Below, piece by piece: positions 54,762-63,479 of a stretch of 64,000 nt of DNA (the first letter of the stretch is position 1; each line of letters starts with the position of its first letter). The notes below the pieces were generated by a model. That model saw nothing but the letters and a program-made list of their open reading frames with translations, was not told the origin of the DNA and did no database searches. This DNA is from Methylobacterium frigidaeris (GTDB taxonomy: Bacteria > Pseudomonadota > Alphaproteobacteria > Rhizobiales > Beijerinckiaceae): the NCBI RefSeq assembly GCF_022179185.1, contig NZ_BPQJ01000002.1, positions 1 through 64,000 of the forward strand. Reading direction: 5' to 3'. A program made the translations under genes and the position numbers.

Positions 54762-54974
54762 TCAGTAGTGGGGCGGCGGTGGCTCGTCCCCGGTCCCGGT
54801 CGGGCGCTCGGCCATCTCGCGCACACGCTCGCGCAGGGCAGCGACGTGCCGCGTCAGGGCGTCGATCGCGCTCCACTGCTCGGTGACGATGCGGTTCAGG
54901 TCCTCGATCGTCGCGTCCTGATGGGCAATGCGCGCTTCCAGCGCGTCGAGGCGGTCTTCCGGATCGGGGGTCAT
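54762..54974 (-). CDS. slyX: SlyX-family protein
   Basis: 70 residues from the ATG at 54974. It is a single coiled coil with heptads (DRLDALEARIAHQDATIEDLN, then IDALTRHVAALRERV) and the conserved PPPHY C terminus. Its molecular role is unknown. It follows the L,D-transpeptidase gene on the minus strand by 73 bases. Confidence 0.88.
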   Translation of the reverse strand: MTPDPEDRLDALEARIAHQDATIEDLNRIVTEQWSAIDALTRHVAALRERVREMAERPTGTGDEPPPPHY

Positions 54975-55047
54975 CTGGCGTCCACTCGCGCGAAAACGGC
55001 CCGGGCTCGCGCCCGGGCCGTCGTCGGTTCGGTTGGTTGCGCGGCGA

Positions 55048-56337
55048 TCAGTTGGTCTGGTCGTCGTCGGCGTCAGGGTTGAAGTTGCGCGGGCCGGCGG
55101 CGGCGGCCGCCATCGAGGCGGTCGGGGCGCCGGCGCCGTCACGCTTGTAGATGTCGTCGCGGAACTGCACGAGGCCGTCCGGGGTCGACCAGGCGGTGAT
55201 GTAGGTCCAGTAGACCGGGATCGGCGCGGTCGGCCGGGCATCGACGCGCTGGCCGCTCTGGATGATCGACTCGATCGTGTCCGGGTTGGCGTTCGGGGTG
55301 CCCTGCAGGATCCAGGACACGTAGTCACGCACGTTCTGCACGCGCACGCAGCCCGACGAGACGAAGCGGAAGTCGTCGCCGAAGATGCCCTTGGCCGGCG
55401 TGTCGTGCATGTACACGCCGTGCGGGTTCGGGATGTTGATCCGCACGAAGCCCATCGAGTTCAGGTCGACGCCCGGATCCTGGCGGAAGCGGTAGCGGGT
55501 CGCCTCGTCGGAGTGCCAGTTGACCTGCGACGGGGGGATCTCGCGGTCGCCGTTGAAGATGCGGATCTTGTTGTCCGTCAGGTAAGACGGATCCTTCTGC
55601 ATCTTCGGGATCAGGTCCTTCTTGATGATCGAGGCCGGCACGGTCCAGTAGGGGTTGAAGTTCACCTCCTGGATCTTCGCGTTCATGATCGGCGACTGGC
55701 GGTCGATCTTGCCGACGCCGGCGGCGTGGCGTGTCGCGACGTGATCGCCCTCGACCGTCTCGACGAGCGCCGCCGGGATGTTGACGATGACGTAGCGTTC
55801 GCCGAGGCTGCCCGAGTAGGAGCGCAGGCGCACCGCGTTCAGCTCGAGCTGACGCAGGCGCACATCCGCCGGCACGTTCATCGCCTGCACGGTGGTGATG
55901 TTCATCGCGCCGGTCTGGTTCAGGCCGTGGCGGGCCTGGAAACGGCGCACGCCGGCCTCGACGTAGGAATCGTAGACCGGCGAGGAGCCGGCGGCCGGGT
56001 CGAGGTCGCCAGAGGCGATCAGGCGCTGGCGCAGGCCCGTCACCGCCGGGCTCTTCGAGCCGACGCGCAGGCGCTCGGCACCGGAGACCGACTGCCAGCC
56101 GCCGCGGGCCACGATGTCGCGGTAGCGCTCGACCATCTGCTCGGTCGCCGCCAGTGTCTGGGGCGAGAGGATCGGCGTGTTGGAGCGCTGCACCCGCATC
56201 GTCGCGGCGGAATCGTAGTTCTGCGCCCACTCGGCCTGGGCCAGCCCGCCGCCCCGGTCCTGCGCCAGGGCCGGGATAGCGGCGGCGGCCAGGAGAGCCA
56301 GGCCGAGCGAACCGGTGAGGGAAACGCGTGTCAGCAT
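55048..56337 (-). CDS. L,D-transpeptidase (YkuD domain) with peptidoglycan-binding domain
   Basis: 429 residues from the ATG at 56337. A signal peptide (LGLALLAAAAIPALA) leads to a periplasmic protein. A PG_binding_1 domain lies at about 105-165 (VTGLRQRLIASGDL, AGVRRFQARHGLNQTGAMN). The catalytic YkuD motif is HDTPAKGIFG followed by SSGCVRVQNV with the active Cys. This is the YcbB-like architecture, making 3-3 crosslinks or attaching proteins to murein. Rhizobiales rely heavily on such enzymes for polar growth. Confidence 0.93.
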   Translation of the reverse strand: MLTRVSLTGSLGLALLAAAAIPALAQDRGGGLAQAEWAQNYDSAATMRVQRSNTPILSPQTLAATEQMVERYRDIVARGGWQSVSGAERLRVGSKSPAVTGLRQRLIASGDLDPAAGSSPVYDSYVEAGVRRFQARHGLNQTGAMNITTVQAMNVPADVRLRQLELNAVRLRSYSGSLGERYVIVNIPAALVETVEGDHVATRHAAGVGKIDRQSPIMNAKIQEVNFNPYWTVPASIIKKDLIPKMQKDPSYLTDNKIRIFNGDREIPPSQVNWHSDEATRYRFRQDPGVDLNSMGFVRINIPNPHGVYMHDTPAKGIFGDDFRFVSSGCVRVQNVRDYVSWILQGTPNANPDTIESIIQSGQRVDARPTAPIPVYWTYITAWSTPDGLVQFRDDIYKRDGAGAPTASMAAAAAGPRNFNPDADDDQTN

Positions 56338-56612
56338 GGGAAATCTGCTCTCGAACCTGTGACGCGGGACGTGTGACGGCGGCAAACCTGATCGCTGCCG
56401 TGTTGCGCCCCATTCTATGGCCCGTGACGGTGCCGGGATGCGGTTAAGACACTATGAGGAGCAGGCCAGATTGTGGCGCCGGGCGGGCGCCGCTGTGGAG
56501 CTGCGAGCTGGGCTGTGGACTGCGGTAATTGTGCAACGCGCGGCGGGAGCCGGTGCGCGGGCTCGTCGTCGCGGGCGTGGCGGAGCCGAGCCGCCTGGGC
56601 TATGTCTGGCCG

Positions 56613-56978
56613 ATGAGCGACGTTGGGCAGGCACGGGGCAGGAGGATGGCGCGCTGGCGCGCGGTCGCCGCCGTTCTGTCGCTCTACGGGCTGGTGCTGC
56701 AGGCCTTCCTCACCGGCCTCGGCCCGGTTCCGGTCGCGGCCGGCCCCGGCCTCGTCTGCCAGTCGCATCAGGCCCCGGCGGGCGGCGAGCCGCTCGTGCA
56801 CGCGCATGCCTGCTGCACGGTCGCCTGTCAGGCCCCCCTCGCCCCGCCGGCCCCGGCGACGGCGGAGGCCTGGCCGCCCCGGGCGGCCGTCGTCCTGTCG
56901 TGGTCCATCGAGGCGGCCGCCCCGGCCCGCGCTGCGCCCGCCCGGCCCGCTTCCGCCCGTGGTCCGCCCGCTGCGTGA
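56613..56978 (+). CDS. small exported Cys/His-rich protein next to the copper-handling fusion
   Basis: 121 residues from the ATG at 56613; ATG 56646, right after GGAGG, is an alternative. The N terminus has one hydrophobic segment (VAAVLSLYGLVLQAFLTGLG) that may be a signal. A metal-ligand-rich motif follows: CQSHQAP then HAHACCTVACQ. The C terminus is Ala/Pro-rich. Similar DUF2946-like proteins accompany copper genes in this genus, as I recall. It precedes the YcnI-PCuAC gene by 61 bases on the same strand. Confidence 0.6.
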   Translation: MSDVGQARGRRMARWRAVAAVLSLYGLVLQAFLTGLGPVPVAAGPGLVCQSHQAPAGGEPLVHAHACCTVACQAPLAPPAPATAEAWPPRAAVVLSWSIEAAAPARAAPARPASARGPPAA

Positions 56979-57039
56979 CATGATTGGCGGCTCGGCGCCG
57001 CTCCTCGACCTCCGTCACGCTTCTCCCGGACCCAACGTC

Positions 57040-58008
57040 ATGACCTTCCCGCTTCGCGCCGGCCTCGCCGCCGCCCTCTCCCTTGCCGCCGCTCCCGCCC
57101 TCGCCCACGCGGTGCTCGCCGTGACGCAGGCGAGCCCGAACCAGACCTATCGCGGCGTGGTCCAGATCGGCCATGGCTGCGACGGAAAGGCGACCACCGG
57201 CATCACCGTGACGATCCCCGACGGGGTGATCGCGGCGAAGCCCATGCCGAAGGCCGGCTGGGAGCTCAGCACCGTGAAGGGCGCCTATGGCCGCGCCTAC
57301 CCGTCCTATCACGGCTCGGTCTCGGAGGGCGTGAAGACGATCACCTGGAAGGGCGGTTCCCTGCCCGACGACCAATACGACGAGTTCGTGTTCCAGGCCC
57401 GCCTCACCGATGCGGTCGCGCCGGGCGGCACGGTCTACTTCCCCGTGCGCCAGGATTGCGACGGCGCCGTCGTCGACTGGCGCGAGGTGCCGGCCGCCGG
57501 TCAATCCGCCCGCGACCTGACATCTCCCGCCCCGGGCGTGCGCATCGTGGCGGCCGCGGCGGCCGCCCCGGCCGCGTCAGCGCCGGCGTCGATCAAGGCC
57601 GGCGATCTCACCATCGAGGCGCCGTGGATCCGCGCCACCCCCGGCGGCGCCAAGGTCGCGGGCGGCTACCTGCAGGTCACCAATACCGGCAAGGAGCCCG
57701 ACCGGCTGGTCTCGGCCTCGATCCCCCTCGCGGCCCGGGGCGAGGTGCACCAGATGGCGATGGACAAGGGCGTGGCGAAGATGGCGCCGGTGGAATCCGG
57801 ACTCGTCATCAAGCCAGGAGAAACTGTGGTGCTCAAGCCCGGCGGCTACCACCTGATGTTCATGGACCTGACCGGCCCGGTGAAGGCCGGCAGCACCCTC
57901 GAGGGCACCCTCACCTTCGCCCGCGCCGGGACGGTGCCGGTGCGCTTCGCCGTCGGCGCCATCGGCGCGTCGGCGCCGGAGGCCGGGGGCGGGCACCAGC
58001 ATCATTGA
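57040..58008 (+). CDS. YcnI (DUF1775)-PCu(A)C fusion copper chaperone
   Basis: 322 residues from the ATG at 57040. After the signal peptide (cleavage at ALA-HAVL) the mature protein would start with His, as in YcnI copper proteins. Residues about 25-160 are DUF1775 (VQIGHGCDGKATTGITVTIPDGV). After an Ala-rich linker, about 185-310 form a PCu(A)C domain with the copper ligands in HQMAMDKGVAKM and GGYHLMFMDL. The tail ends GGGHQHH. It should bind periplasmic copper for delivery, for instance to cytochrome oxidase. Fusion of both domains in one chain is notable. Confidence 0.9.
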   Translation: MTFPLRAGLAAALSLAAAPALAHAVLAVTQASPNQTYRGVVQIGHGCDGKATTGITVTIPDGVIAAKPMPKAGWELSTVKGAYGRAYPSYHGSVSEGVKTITWKGGSLPDDQYDEFVFQARLTDAVAPGGTVYFPVRQDCDGAVVDWREVPAAGQSARDLTSPAPGVRIVAAAAAAPAASAPASIKAGDLTIEAPWIRATPGGAKVAGGYLQVTNTGKEPDRLVSASIPLAARGEVHQMAMDKGVAKMAPVESGLVIKPGETVVLKPGGYHLMFMDLTGPVKAGSTLEGTLTFARAGTVPVRFAVGAIGASAPEAGGGHQHH

Positions 58009-58162
58009 CGGGTGACGGCGGCGACCGTTCGACGTCGCCGCCTTCTCTCTCGGCTTTGGAATTCGTGCGGCTCCCGACCGGCTGGTTCAGTCAGCCACCA
58101 CGTGATCGCCGTCGCGACGCGAAAGGCTGGACCGGATCGCGGCCAGACCTCGCATCGCCCGA

Positions 58163-58543
58163 TCACTCCCGGTCCGGATCGAGCCCCGCGGCGGCGAGCA
58201 GCGCCTGGTCGAGGCCGTCGCCGCCGGCCGACAATGCCTCGCGCAAGGCAGCCTCGTCGGCGTAGATCATCACGTCGCAGACATCCAGCGCCGAATCGGC
58301 TCCGAGATGCAAGCAGGTCCGGATCACGTAGCGGTGCTCCGGCGTGCGGTAGAGGGTCTGCGTGACCGGCACGGGATCATCGGGCCGGCTCGTCGTGCCG
58401 GCGATCGGAACGGCGAACAGGCTCACCGGATCCGGTTCGGCTCCCGACCGTCCGGCGATCGGGCGCGGCTTCGCGGCGTCGCTCCGGGACCGAGCCGGGA
58501 TCGGTTTCGGTGGGAAGGGCTCGTGGCGATCCGACATCGTCAT
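58163..58543 (-). CDS. hypothetical protein
   Basis: 126 residues from the ATG at 58543 (58537 is an alternative). The first 55 residues are Pro/Arg-rich and probably disordered; residues 58-126 look folded (TQTLYRTPEHRYVIRTCLHLGA, DVCDVMIYADEAALREAL). No family is recognised. It is convergent with the copper-chaperone gene and stands alone. Confidence 0.55.
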   Translation of the reverse strand: MTMSDRHEPFPPKPIPARSRSDAAKPRPIAGRSGAEPDPVSLFAVPIAGTTSRPDDPVPVTQTLYRTPEHRYVIRTCLHLGADSALDVCDVMIYADEAALREALSAGGDGLDQALLAAAGLDPDRE

Positions 58544-58809
58544 CCTGCGGCCTCTGTCATCCTGCCGTCGCGCGCCTCCGGCAATGATCCCGAATAGTGT
58601 CGGTGGGCATACATCCTGAGATCGCCATCCTGGCGGTATAGTATCAACTCAGAGTTTTATTTGCGTCGCTACACGCCCGATGAACTCTCCCCAAAGATGC
58701 GACGATGGTCGCAGCCCGCCATCCGTCGAGCCCGCAATCTAGGACATACTGACACGAAAGTCAGGTTTTCACAGTAAAGTATGCCGAGGCCCGGTGGATG
58801 ACACTAGGA

Positions 58810-59313
58810 TCATACCTCGGATGCGGGCCCGTCGAGGGGCGCGATCGGCTCGTCCTTGATCTGGTCGAGGGCGAGCGCGGTGCGCACCGTACGCACGTTG
58901 GGCAGGCCGGTGAGATGGCCGACGAGCTGCTGGAAGGCGGCGAGGTTCGGCGCGACGCATTTGAGCAGGAAGTCGGTCTCGCCCGAGAGCGTCCAGCATT
59001 CCCGCACCATCGGCCAGTCGCGCATCTCGGCCGCGAAGGCGGCGAGTTCCGCCTGGCCTTGCGCGGCGAGCTGCACCATGGCGAAGCACACCACCTCGTA
59101 ACCGAGCGCCTTCGGCTCCAGCAGGGCGCGGTAGCCGCGGATGATGCCGGCCTCCTCCAGCGCGCGGACCCGGCGCAGGCAGGGCGGCGCCGACAGGCCG
59201 ACGCGCCGAGCCAGCTCCACGTTGGTGATGGAGCCGTCGGCCTGCAGCTCCCGGAGGATCGCCCAGTCGATGGCGTCGAGGCGGGCGGGCAAGGCGGCGG
59301 GCGATCCTGGCAA
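58810..59313 (-). CDS. Lrp/AsnC-family transcriptional regulator
   Basis: About 167 residues if the TTG at 59313 is the start; TTG 59292 (160 aa) and GTG 59358 (182 aa) are other choices, and no ATG is available near the domain. The helix-turn-helix is in ILRELQADGSITNVELARRVGLSAPPCLRRVRALEEAG and the RAM effector domain follows (EVVCFAMVQL, ETDFLLKCVAPNLAAFQQLVG). It is divergent from folC. Such local regulators usually sense an amino acid. Confidence 0.85.
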   Translation of the reverse strand: MPGSPAALPARLDAIDWAILRELQADGSITNVELARRVGLSAPPCLRRVRALEEAGIIRGYRALLEPKALGYEVVCFAMVQLAAQGQAELAAFAAEMRDWPMVRECWTLSGETDFLLKCVAPNLAAFQQLVGHLTGLPNVRTVRTALALDQIKDEPIAPLDGPASEV

Positions 59314-59525
59314 GCGGAACGGGAGCCCCGGTGAGTACCCGCCCGCCGGGGCCGGCACAAGGTGACGCGACGGCTGACGACGCCGGTTGCCCGCCGCCGG
59401 CTCGTCTCTTATGGGGGGCTGTCCCGCGTGACTGGCGAGGTTCAAGGTGGTCCAACCACCGGGGAGCGCGGGATGTCGCCGCCGCTCGCCTGGGCACCCT
59501 CCCCGCACCGACCGACGGGTGACCC

Positions 59526-60842
59526 ATGACGCCGACGCCGCGCATTCCCTCGCTCCTGTCCTCGCCCTCCGACGTTCCCCTGCCCGCCGTCCTGGACCGC
59601 CTCGACCGCCTGACCGACTGGGAGAAGCGGCCGCGGGGCGGGATGCGGGTCGGGCTCGACCCGATGCGCGACCTGCTCCACCGACTCGGCGAACCGCACG
59701 AGCGCTTGCGGGTGATCCATGTCGGCGGCACCAAGGGCAAGGGCTCGGTCTGCGCGCTGATCGAGGCCGGGCTGATCCGGGCCGGCCTGCGGGTCGGGCG
59801 CTACGCCTCGCCCCATGTCGAATCCGTCGCCGAGCGGGTCTGCCTCCAGGGCCGGCCGGTGGAGGACGCGCGCCTCGCACAAGCGCTTGCCCGCGCGCTC
59901 GACGCCCACGAGGCGGCGCGCCGCGACGGCACGGCGGGCCAGGACGCGACCTGGTTCGACGTGCTGACCGCCGCCGCCCTCACGATCTTCGGCGAGGCCG
60001 GGCTCGACTGGGCGGTGATCGAGGTCGGGCTCGGCGGGCGCCTCGATTCGACCAACGCGGTCGGCAGCGAGGTCGCGGTCGTCACCAACGTCGCCCTCGA
60101 ACACACCGAGATCCTGGGGACCACCCGCGCGGCCATCGCGGCCGAGAAGGTCGGCATCCTCAAGCCCGGCGCGGTCCTCGTCACCACCCTCCCGGCCGAC
60201 GATGAGGCCGGGGCGGTCGTGGCCGCCCGCGCCGCCGCCCTCGGCTGTCCGGTGCTGCGGCCGGCGATCTCGGACGGCGCCGCGATCGAGGAGGAGAACG
60301 CCGCCCTCGCCGGCCTCGTCCTCGACCATCTCGGCAGAAGCGGCGCGCTCGGCCGCGACGGCGCCCCCTTGCGGGCCAACCTCCTCGACGCCGCGGCCCG
60401 CGCGAGCGCCCGCCTGCCGGGGCGGCTCGAGCGCCGGCGGGTCAGGACCGCGGCCCGTGCGGTGCCGGTGGTGCTCGACGGGGCGCATGTGCCGTTCAAC
60501 CTCGCAGCGGTCCTGCGCGACCTTGCCCGCGCCCCCGACCTCTCCGGTCCCTGCATCGCCCTGGTGGCGCTGGCGGGCGACAAGGACGCGGCAGGTTTCC
60601 TCTCGGTCCTGGCCGGCTACGGGGCGAGCGTCGTCGCGACCGAGATGCCGGAGCGGCGCGGGCACGCCGCCGCCGCGCTCCGGGCGCTCGCCGCCGCCGA
60701 GGGGATGGAGGCCGAGGCGGTGGCGGCTCCGGATGCAGGCCTCACCCGCGCGGCAGACCTCGCGGCGAGGCGGGGCGGCTGGCTCCTAGTGACGGGCTCG
60801 CTCCACCTCGTCGGCGCTCTGCGGGCGGCGACGGAGGCCTGA
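59526..60842 (+). CDS. folC: dihydrofolate synthase/folylpolyglutamate synthase
   Basis: 438 residues. The ATP-binding loop is HVGGTKGKGSV, with YASPHVESVAERV, the Mur-ligase-like EVGLGGRLDSTNAV and NVALEHTEILG following. It adds glutamate to dihydropteroate and folates. It is alone here rather than behind accD/trpA, the usual alphaproteobacterial place, and is divergent from the Lrp gene. Confidence 0.95.
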   Translation: MTPTPRIPSLLSSPSDVPLPAVLDRLDRLTDWEKRPRGGMRVGLDPMRDLLHRLGEPHERLRVIHVGGTKGKGSVCALIEAGLIRAGLRVGRYASPHVESVAERVCLQGRPVEDARLAQALARALDAHEAARRDGTAGQDATWFDVLTAAALTIFGEAGLDWAVIEVGLGGRLDSTNAVGSEVAVVTNVALEHTEILGTTRAAIAAEKVGILKPGAVLVTTLPADDEAGAVVAARAAALGCPVLRPAISDGAAIEEENAALAGLVLDHLGRSGALGRDGAPLRANLLDAAARASARLPGRLERRRVRTAARAVPVVLDGAHVPFNLAAVLRDLARAPDLSGPCIALVALAGDKDAAGFLSVLAGYGASVVATEMPERRGHAAAALRALAAAEGMEAEAVAAPDAGLTRAADLAARRGGWLLVTGSLHLVGALRAATEA

Positions 60843-60941
60843 GCGGACGACGCGTTGGCGGACCACCGTTTCGTCCGCTCAGATCCTTGTTCCGTCGCAG
60901 GTTTTCATCGCAGACCCGACGGCCACTTCTGCGAAGCCTGC

Positions 60942-61658
60942 TTAGCGCAGGAACGCCAGCGCCAGCGGTACCAGCACGGCGGTCAGGAAGGCGTTGAGGC
61001 CCATGGCGATGCCCGCGAAGGTGCCGGCGACCTCGCTGACCTGGAAGGCGCGGGCGGTGCCGATGCCGTGGGCGGCCAAGCCCGCCGCGAAGCCGCGGGC
61101 GCGGTAATCCCTAATCCCGAGGCGGTCGAGGAGCGGCGTCACCATGATGGCGCCGAGGATGCCGGTGAGGATCACCAGCACGGCTGTCAGCGTCGGGTCG
61201 CCGCCGAGCGCCGAGGTGATGCCCATGGCGACGCTGGCGGTCACGGATTTCGGCGCCAGCGCGATCAGGATCGGGTCCGGCACGCCGAGGAGCTTCGCGG
61301 TTCCGATGCCGGTGACGAGGGCGACCGTGGAGCCGACCAGGAGGGCGGCCAGCATCGGCACCAGCACCCGGGTCACGGTCTTGCGGTGCTCGTAGAGCGG
61401 GATCGCCAGGGCCACCGTGGCGGGGCCGAGCAGGAAGTGCACGAACTGCGCGCCCTCGAAATAGACTGCGTAGGGCGTGCGGGTGACGACCAGCACCAGG
61501 CCGACCATCCAGATCGCGTGCAGCACCGGGTTCGCCAAGGGGTGGCGGCCAGTGGCGGCGGAGACCCGGTCGGCGATGACGTAGGCGGTCAGCGTCACCG
61601 TGAGCCACAGGAGCGGCGTGCGCGACAGGAAGACCCAGAGGGCGAAATCCCCCGTCAT
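60942..61658 (-). CDS. lrgB: LrgB-family inner-membrane protein
   Basis: 238 residues with about seven helices. IALAPKSVTASVAMGITSALGGDP is the conserved LrgB loop and GIGTARAFQVSEVAGTFAGIAMGLN the C-terminal block. It overlaps lrgA by four bases (ATGA). LrgAB/CidAB systems are linked to murein hydrolase control and pyruvate or glycolate transport; which applies here is open. Confidence 0.94.
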   Translation of the reverse strand: MTGDFALWVFLSRTPLLWLTVTLTAYVIADRVSAATGRHPLANPVLHAIWMVGLVLVVTRTPYAVYFEGAQFVHFLLGPATVALAIPLYEHRKTVTRVLVPMLAALLVGSTVALVTGIGTAKLLGVPDPILIALAPKSVTASVAMGITSALGGDPTLTAVLVILTGILGAIMVTPLLDRLGIRDYRARGFAAGLAAHGIGTARAFQVSEVAGTFAGIAMGLNAFLTAVLVPLALAFLR

Positions 61659-62026
61659 CGCCCGGTTCGCCGCGCGACGTACGCGAAGGTGTAGACCGTG
61701 GCGACGAGGGCGAGCGCCGTCGAGACCACCAAAGCCGCGGCGAGGGCGAGGCCGTGGGCCGCCAGCACGTCGAGCCGGCCGATCACCCCGGCACCCGCCG
61801 GCACGAACAGCAGCGAGAGGTGGGCGAGCAAGCCCTTGCCGGTGCGCTCCAGCGTGCCGTCGACGAGCGGCGCCGGCAGCCCGCCGGGGCGCCGGTCGCG
61901 CAGGGCCAGCACCGCGAGGAGCAGAGCCATGCCGACGACCGGGCCCGGGACCGGCAGCGCGAAGGCGCGGGCGAGGATCTCGCCGACGAGCTGGCAGAGC
62001 AGCAGCAGGGTCAGGCTGAGGATCAT
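61655..62026 (-). CDS. lrgA: LrgA/CidA-family holin-like protein
   Basis: 123 residues from the ATG at 62026, with four helices. LLLCQLVGEILARAFALPVPGPVVGMALLL and GLLAHLSLLFVPAGAGVI are the family signature. It is coupled to lrgB downstream and follows the amidotransferase gene by 10 bases, which suggests a single transcript. Confidence 0.94.
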   Translation of the reverse strand: MILSLTLLLLCQLVGEILARAFALPVPGPVVGMALLLAVLALRDRRPGGLPAPLVDGTLERTGKGLLAHLSLLFVPAGAGVIGRLDVLAAHGLALAAALVVSTALALVATVYTFAYVARRTGR

Positions 62027-62036
62027 GACGCGGCCA

Positions 62037-62789
62037 TCATTGCGCAGCCTGGAGCCCGGGTCCCGCGAGCCAGTGGTCGAGGAAGGCGTCGAGCCAGCGC
62101 ACCACGTGGCCGTCATGCATCAGCCGGCCCTCGATCTGCCGCGCACGGTTCTGTGCGCCGGGCAGGAGCAGGCGCTCGGCAGCCCGCACGGTCCAGCGGC
62201 AGATCATCGCGTGGGTGACCTCGGGGTGGAACTGGAAGCCGAAAGCCGCCGGCCCGACCCGGATCGCCTGGGTTGGGAAGTCGTCGCCGGTGGCGAGCGT
62301 GTCGGCCCCCGCCGGGCAGGTGAAGCCCTCCCGGTGCCAGTGATAGACGTGGGACGGCCAGGGCTGGCCGATCTCGCCCGCGAAATCGCGCCCCGCCGCG
62401 GTCGGCAGCAGGGGATAGTAGCCGATCTCGGCCCGCCCCTCCGGATGGGCGCAGACCGTGGCGCCGAGGCATTTCGCCAGCATCTGCGCGCCGAGGCACA
62501 GGCCGAGGAAGGGACGTTCCTCGCGGAGCGGCACCTGGATCCAGTCGATCTCCTGCCGCACGAAGTCGTCGCCGTCATTGGCGCTCATCGGACCGCCGAA
62601 GATCACTGCGCCGGCATGGTCCTGCATCGTCTCGGGGAGCGGATCGCCGAAGCGGGGGCGGCGGATGTCGAGGGGGTAGCCGCGCTCCTGGAACAGCCGG
62701 CCGAGGCGGCCGGGCGTGGATTGCTCCTGGTGCAGGATCAGCAGCACGGGCTTGCGCCCAGGCTCGGGCATCACGAAGGAACTCACCAT
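62037..62789 (-). CDS. class I glutamine amidotransferase-like protein
   Basis: 250 residues from the ATG at 62789. The nucleophile Cys is in FLGLCLGAQMLAKCLGA and the His-Glu pair in FGFQFHPEVTHAM. It resembles stand-alone GMP-synthase-type amidotransferases; no synthetase domain or partner gene is present, so its ammonia acceptor is unknown. It starts 7 bases after the terB-like gene and 10 bases before lrgA, in one apparent operon. Confidence 0.88.
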   Translation of the reverse strand: MVSSFVMPEPGRKPVLLILHQEQSTPGRLGRLFQERGYPLDIRRPRFGDPLPETMQDHAGAVIFGGPMSANDGDDFVRQEIDWIQVPLREERPFLGLCLGAQMLAKCLGATVCAHPEGRAEIGYYPLLPTAAGRDFAGEIGQPWPSHVYHWHREGFTCPAGADTLATGDDFPTQAIRVGPAAFGFQFHPEVTHAMICRWTVRAAERLLLPGAQNRARQIEGRLMHDGHVVRWLDAFLDHWLAGPGLQAAQ

Positions 62790-62796
62790 CGATCGC

Positions 62797-63279
62797 TCAC
62801 CGGGCCGGCGCCTGCGGGGTCGGCAGCCCCGCCAGGGCGACCGCCCGGGTGGCGGTGATGGCGGCATCGTCGAAGCCCAGGAGTTGGCCGACGCGCCAGA
62901 CGAGGTCGTCCTCGAACTCGTGCACCCGTCCGTCGGCCGCGGCCACCGCCCAGGCGAGGCCGAGGAGCCCGCGCCGCTCCTCCTCCGGCACGTCGCGGCC
63001 GATCATCTCGACGAGCTCGGCCACGTCGCGGGTCTCGTCGTCGAAGCTGATGGCCCGCTCGATCAGCGCCTTGGCCCGCGCCTCGTCGGGCGCGAAGCGA
63101 TGGGTCAGGAGGCGCGCGAGCCGGTCGCGCTCCACCGCCGCGAGCGTGCCGTCGACCCGCGCCACGTGGACGAGCAGGGCCACGGCAGCGAGGTGCTGCT
63201 CCGCCTCCGGATCGGGCGGCGAGGCGGGCGCGCCGAACATCCCGGCGGCATAGGCACGAAGGCGGGCGATGAGGGGCAT
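62797..63279 (-). CDS. TerB-family protein
   Basis: 160 residues. The TerB/DjlA-like helical domain spans about 25-145: AVALLVHVARVDGTLAAVERDRL with an acidic metal-binding loop, and WAVAAADGRVHEFEDDLVWRVGQLLG as the repeated half. Tellurite-resistance TerB proteins are calcium-binding scaffolds; single copies outside ter operons are common and of unknown role. First gene of the terB-amidotransferase-lrgA-lrgB run. Confidence 0.88.
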   Translation of the reverse strand: MPLIARLRAYAAGMFGAPASPPDPEAEQHLAAVALLVHVARVDGTLAAVERDRLARLLTHRFAPDEARAKALIERAISFDDETRDVAELVEMIGRDVPEEERRGLLGLAWAVAAADGRVHEFEDDLVWRVGQLLGFDDAAITATRAVALAGLPTPQAPAR

Positions 63280-63479
63280 CGGGGAGATGTGGGCGGGGAT
63301 TCTAGATTGTGCAACGCATGCTCCGGAATCGGCGGCCCAGCGTCAAGCGCTCCGGGCGCCGGAGGGTCGGCCCGAGCCCTGCATCCGTGGTCTGCACCGG
63401 CACGGCCGACTGCATCTGTCACCGAGGAGCAACGTCGATGAGCCTCGCGGTGCTCGAGAGCCGGCCTCGTCCCGGCGGG

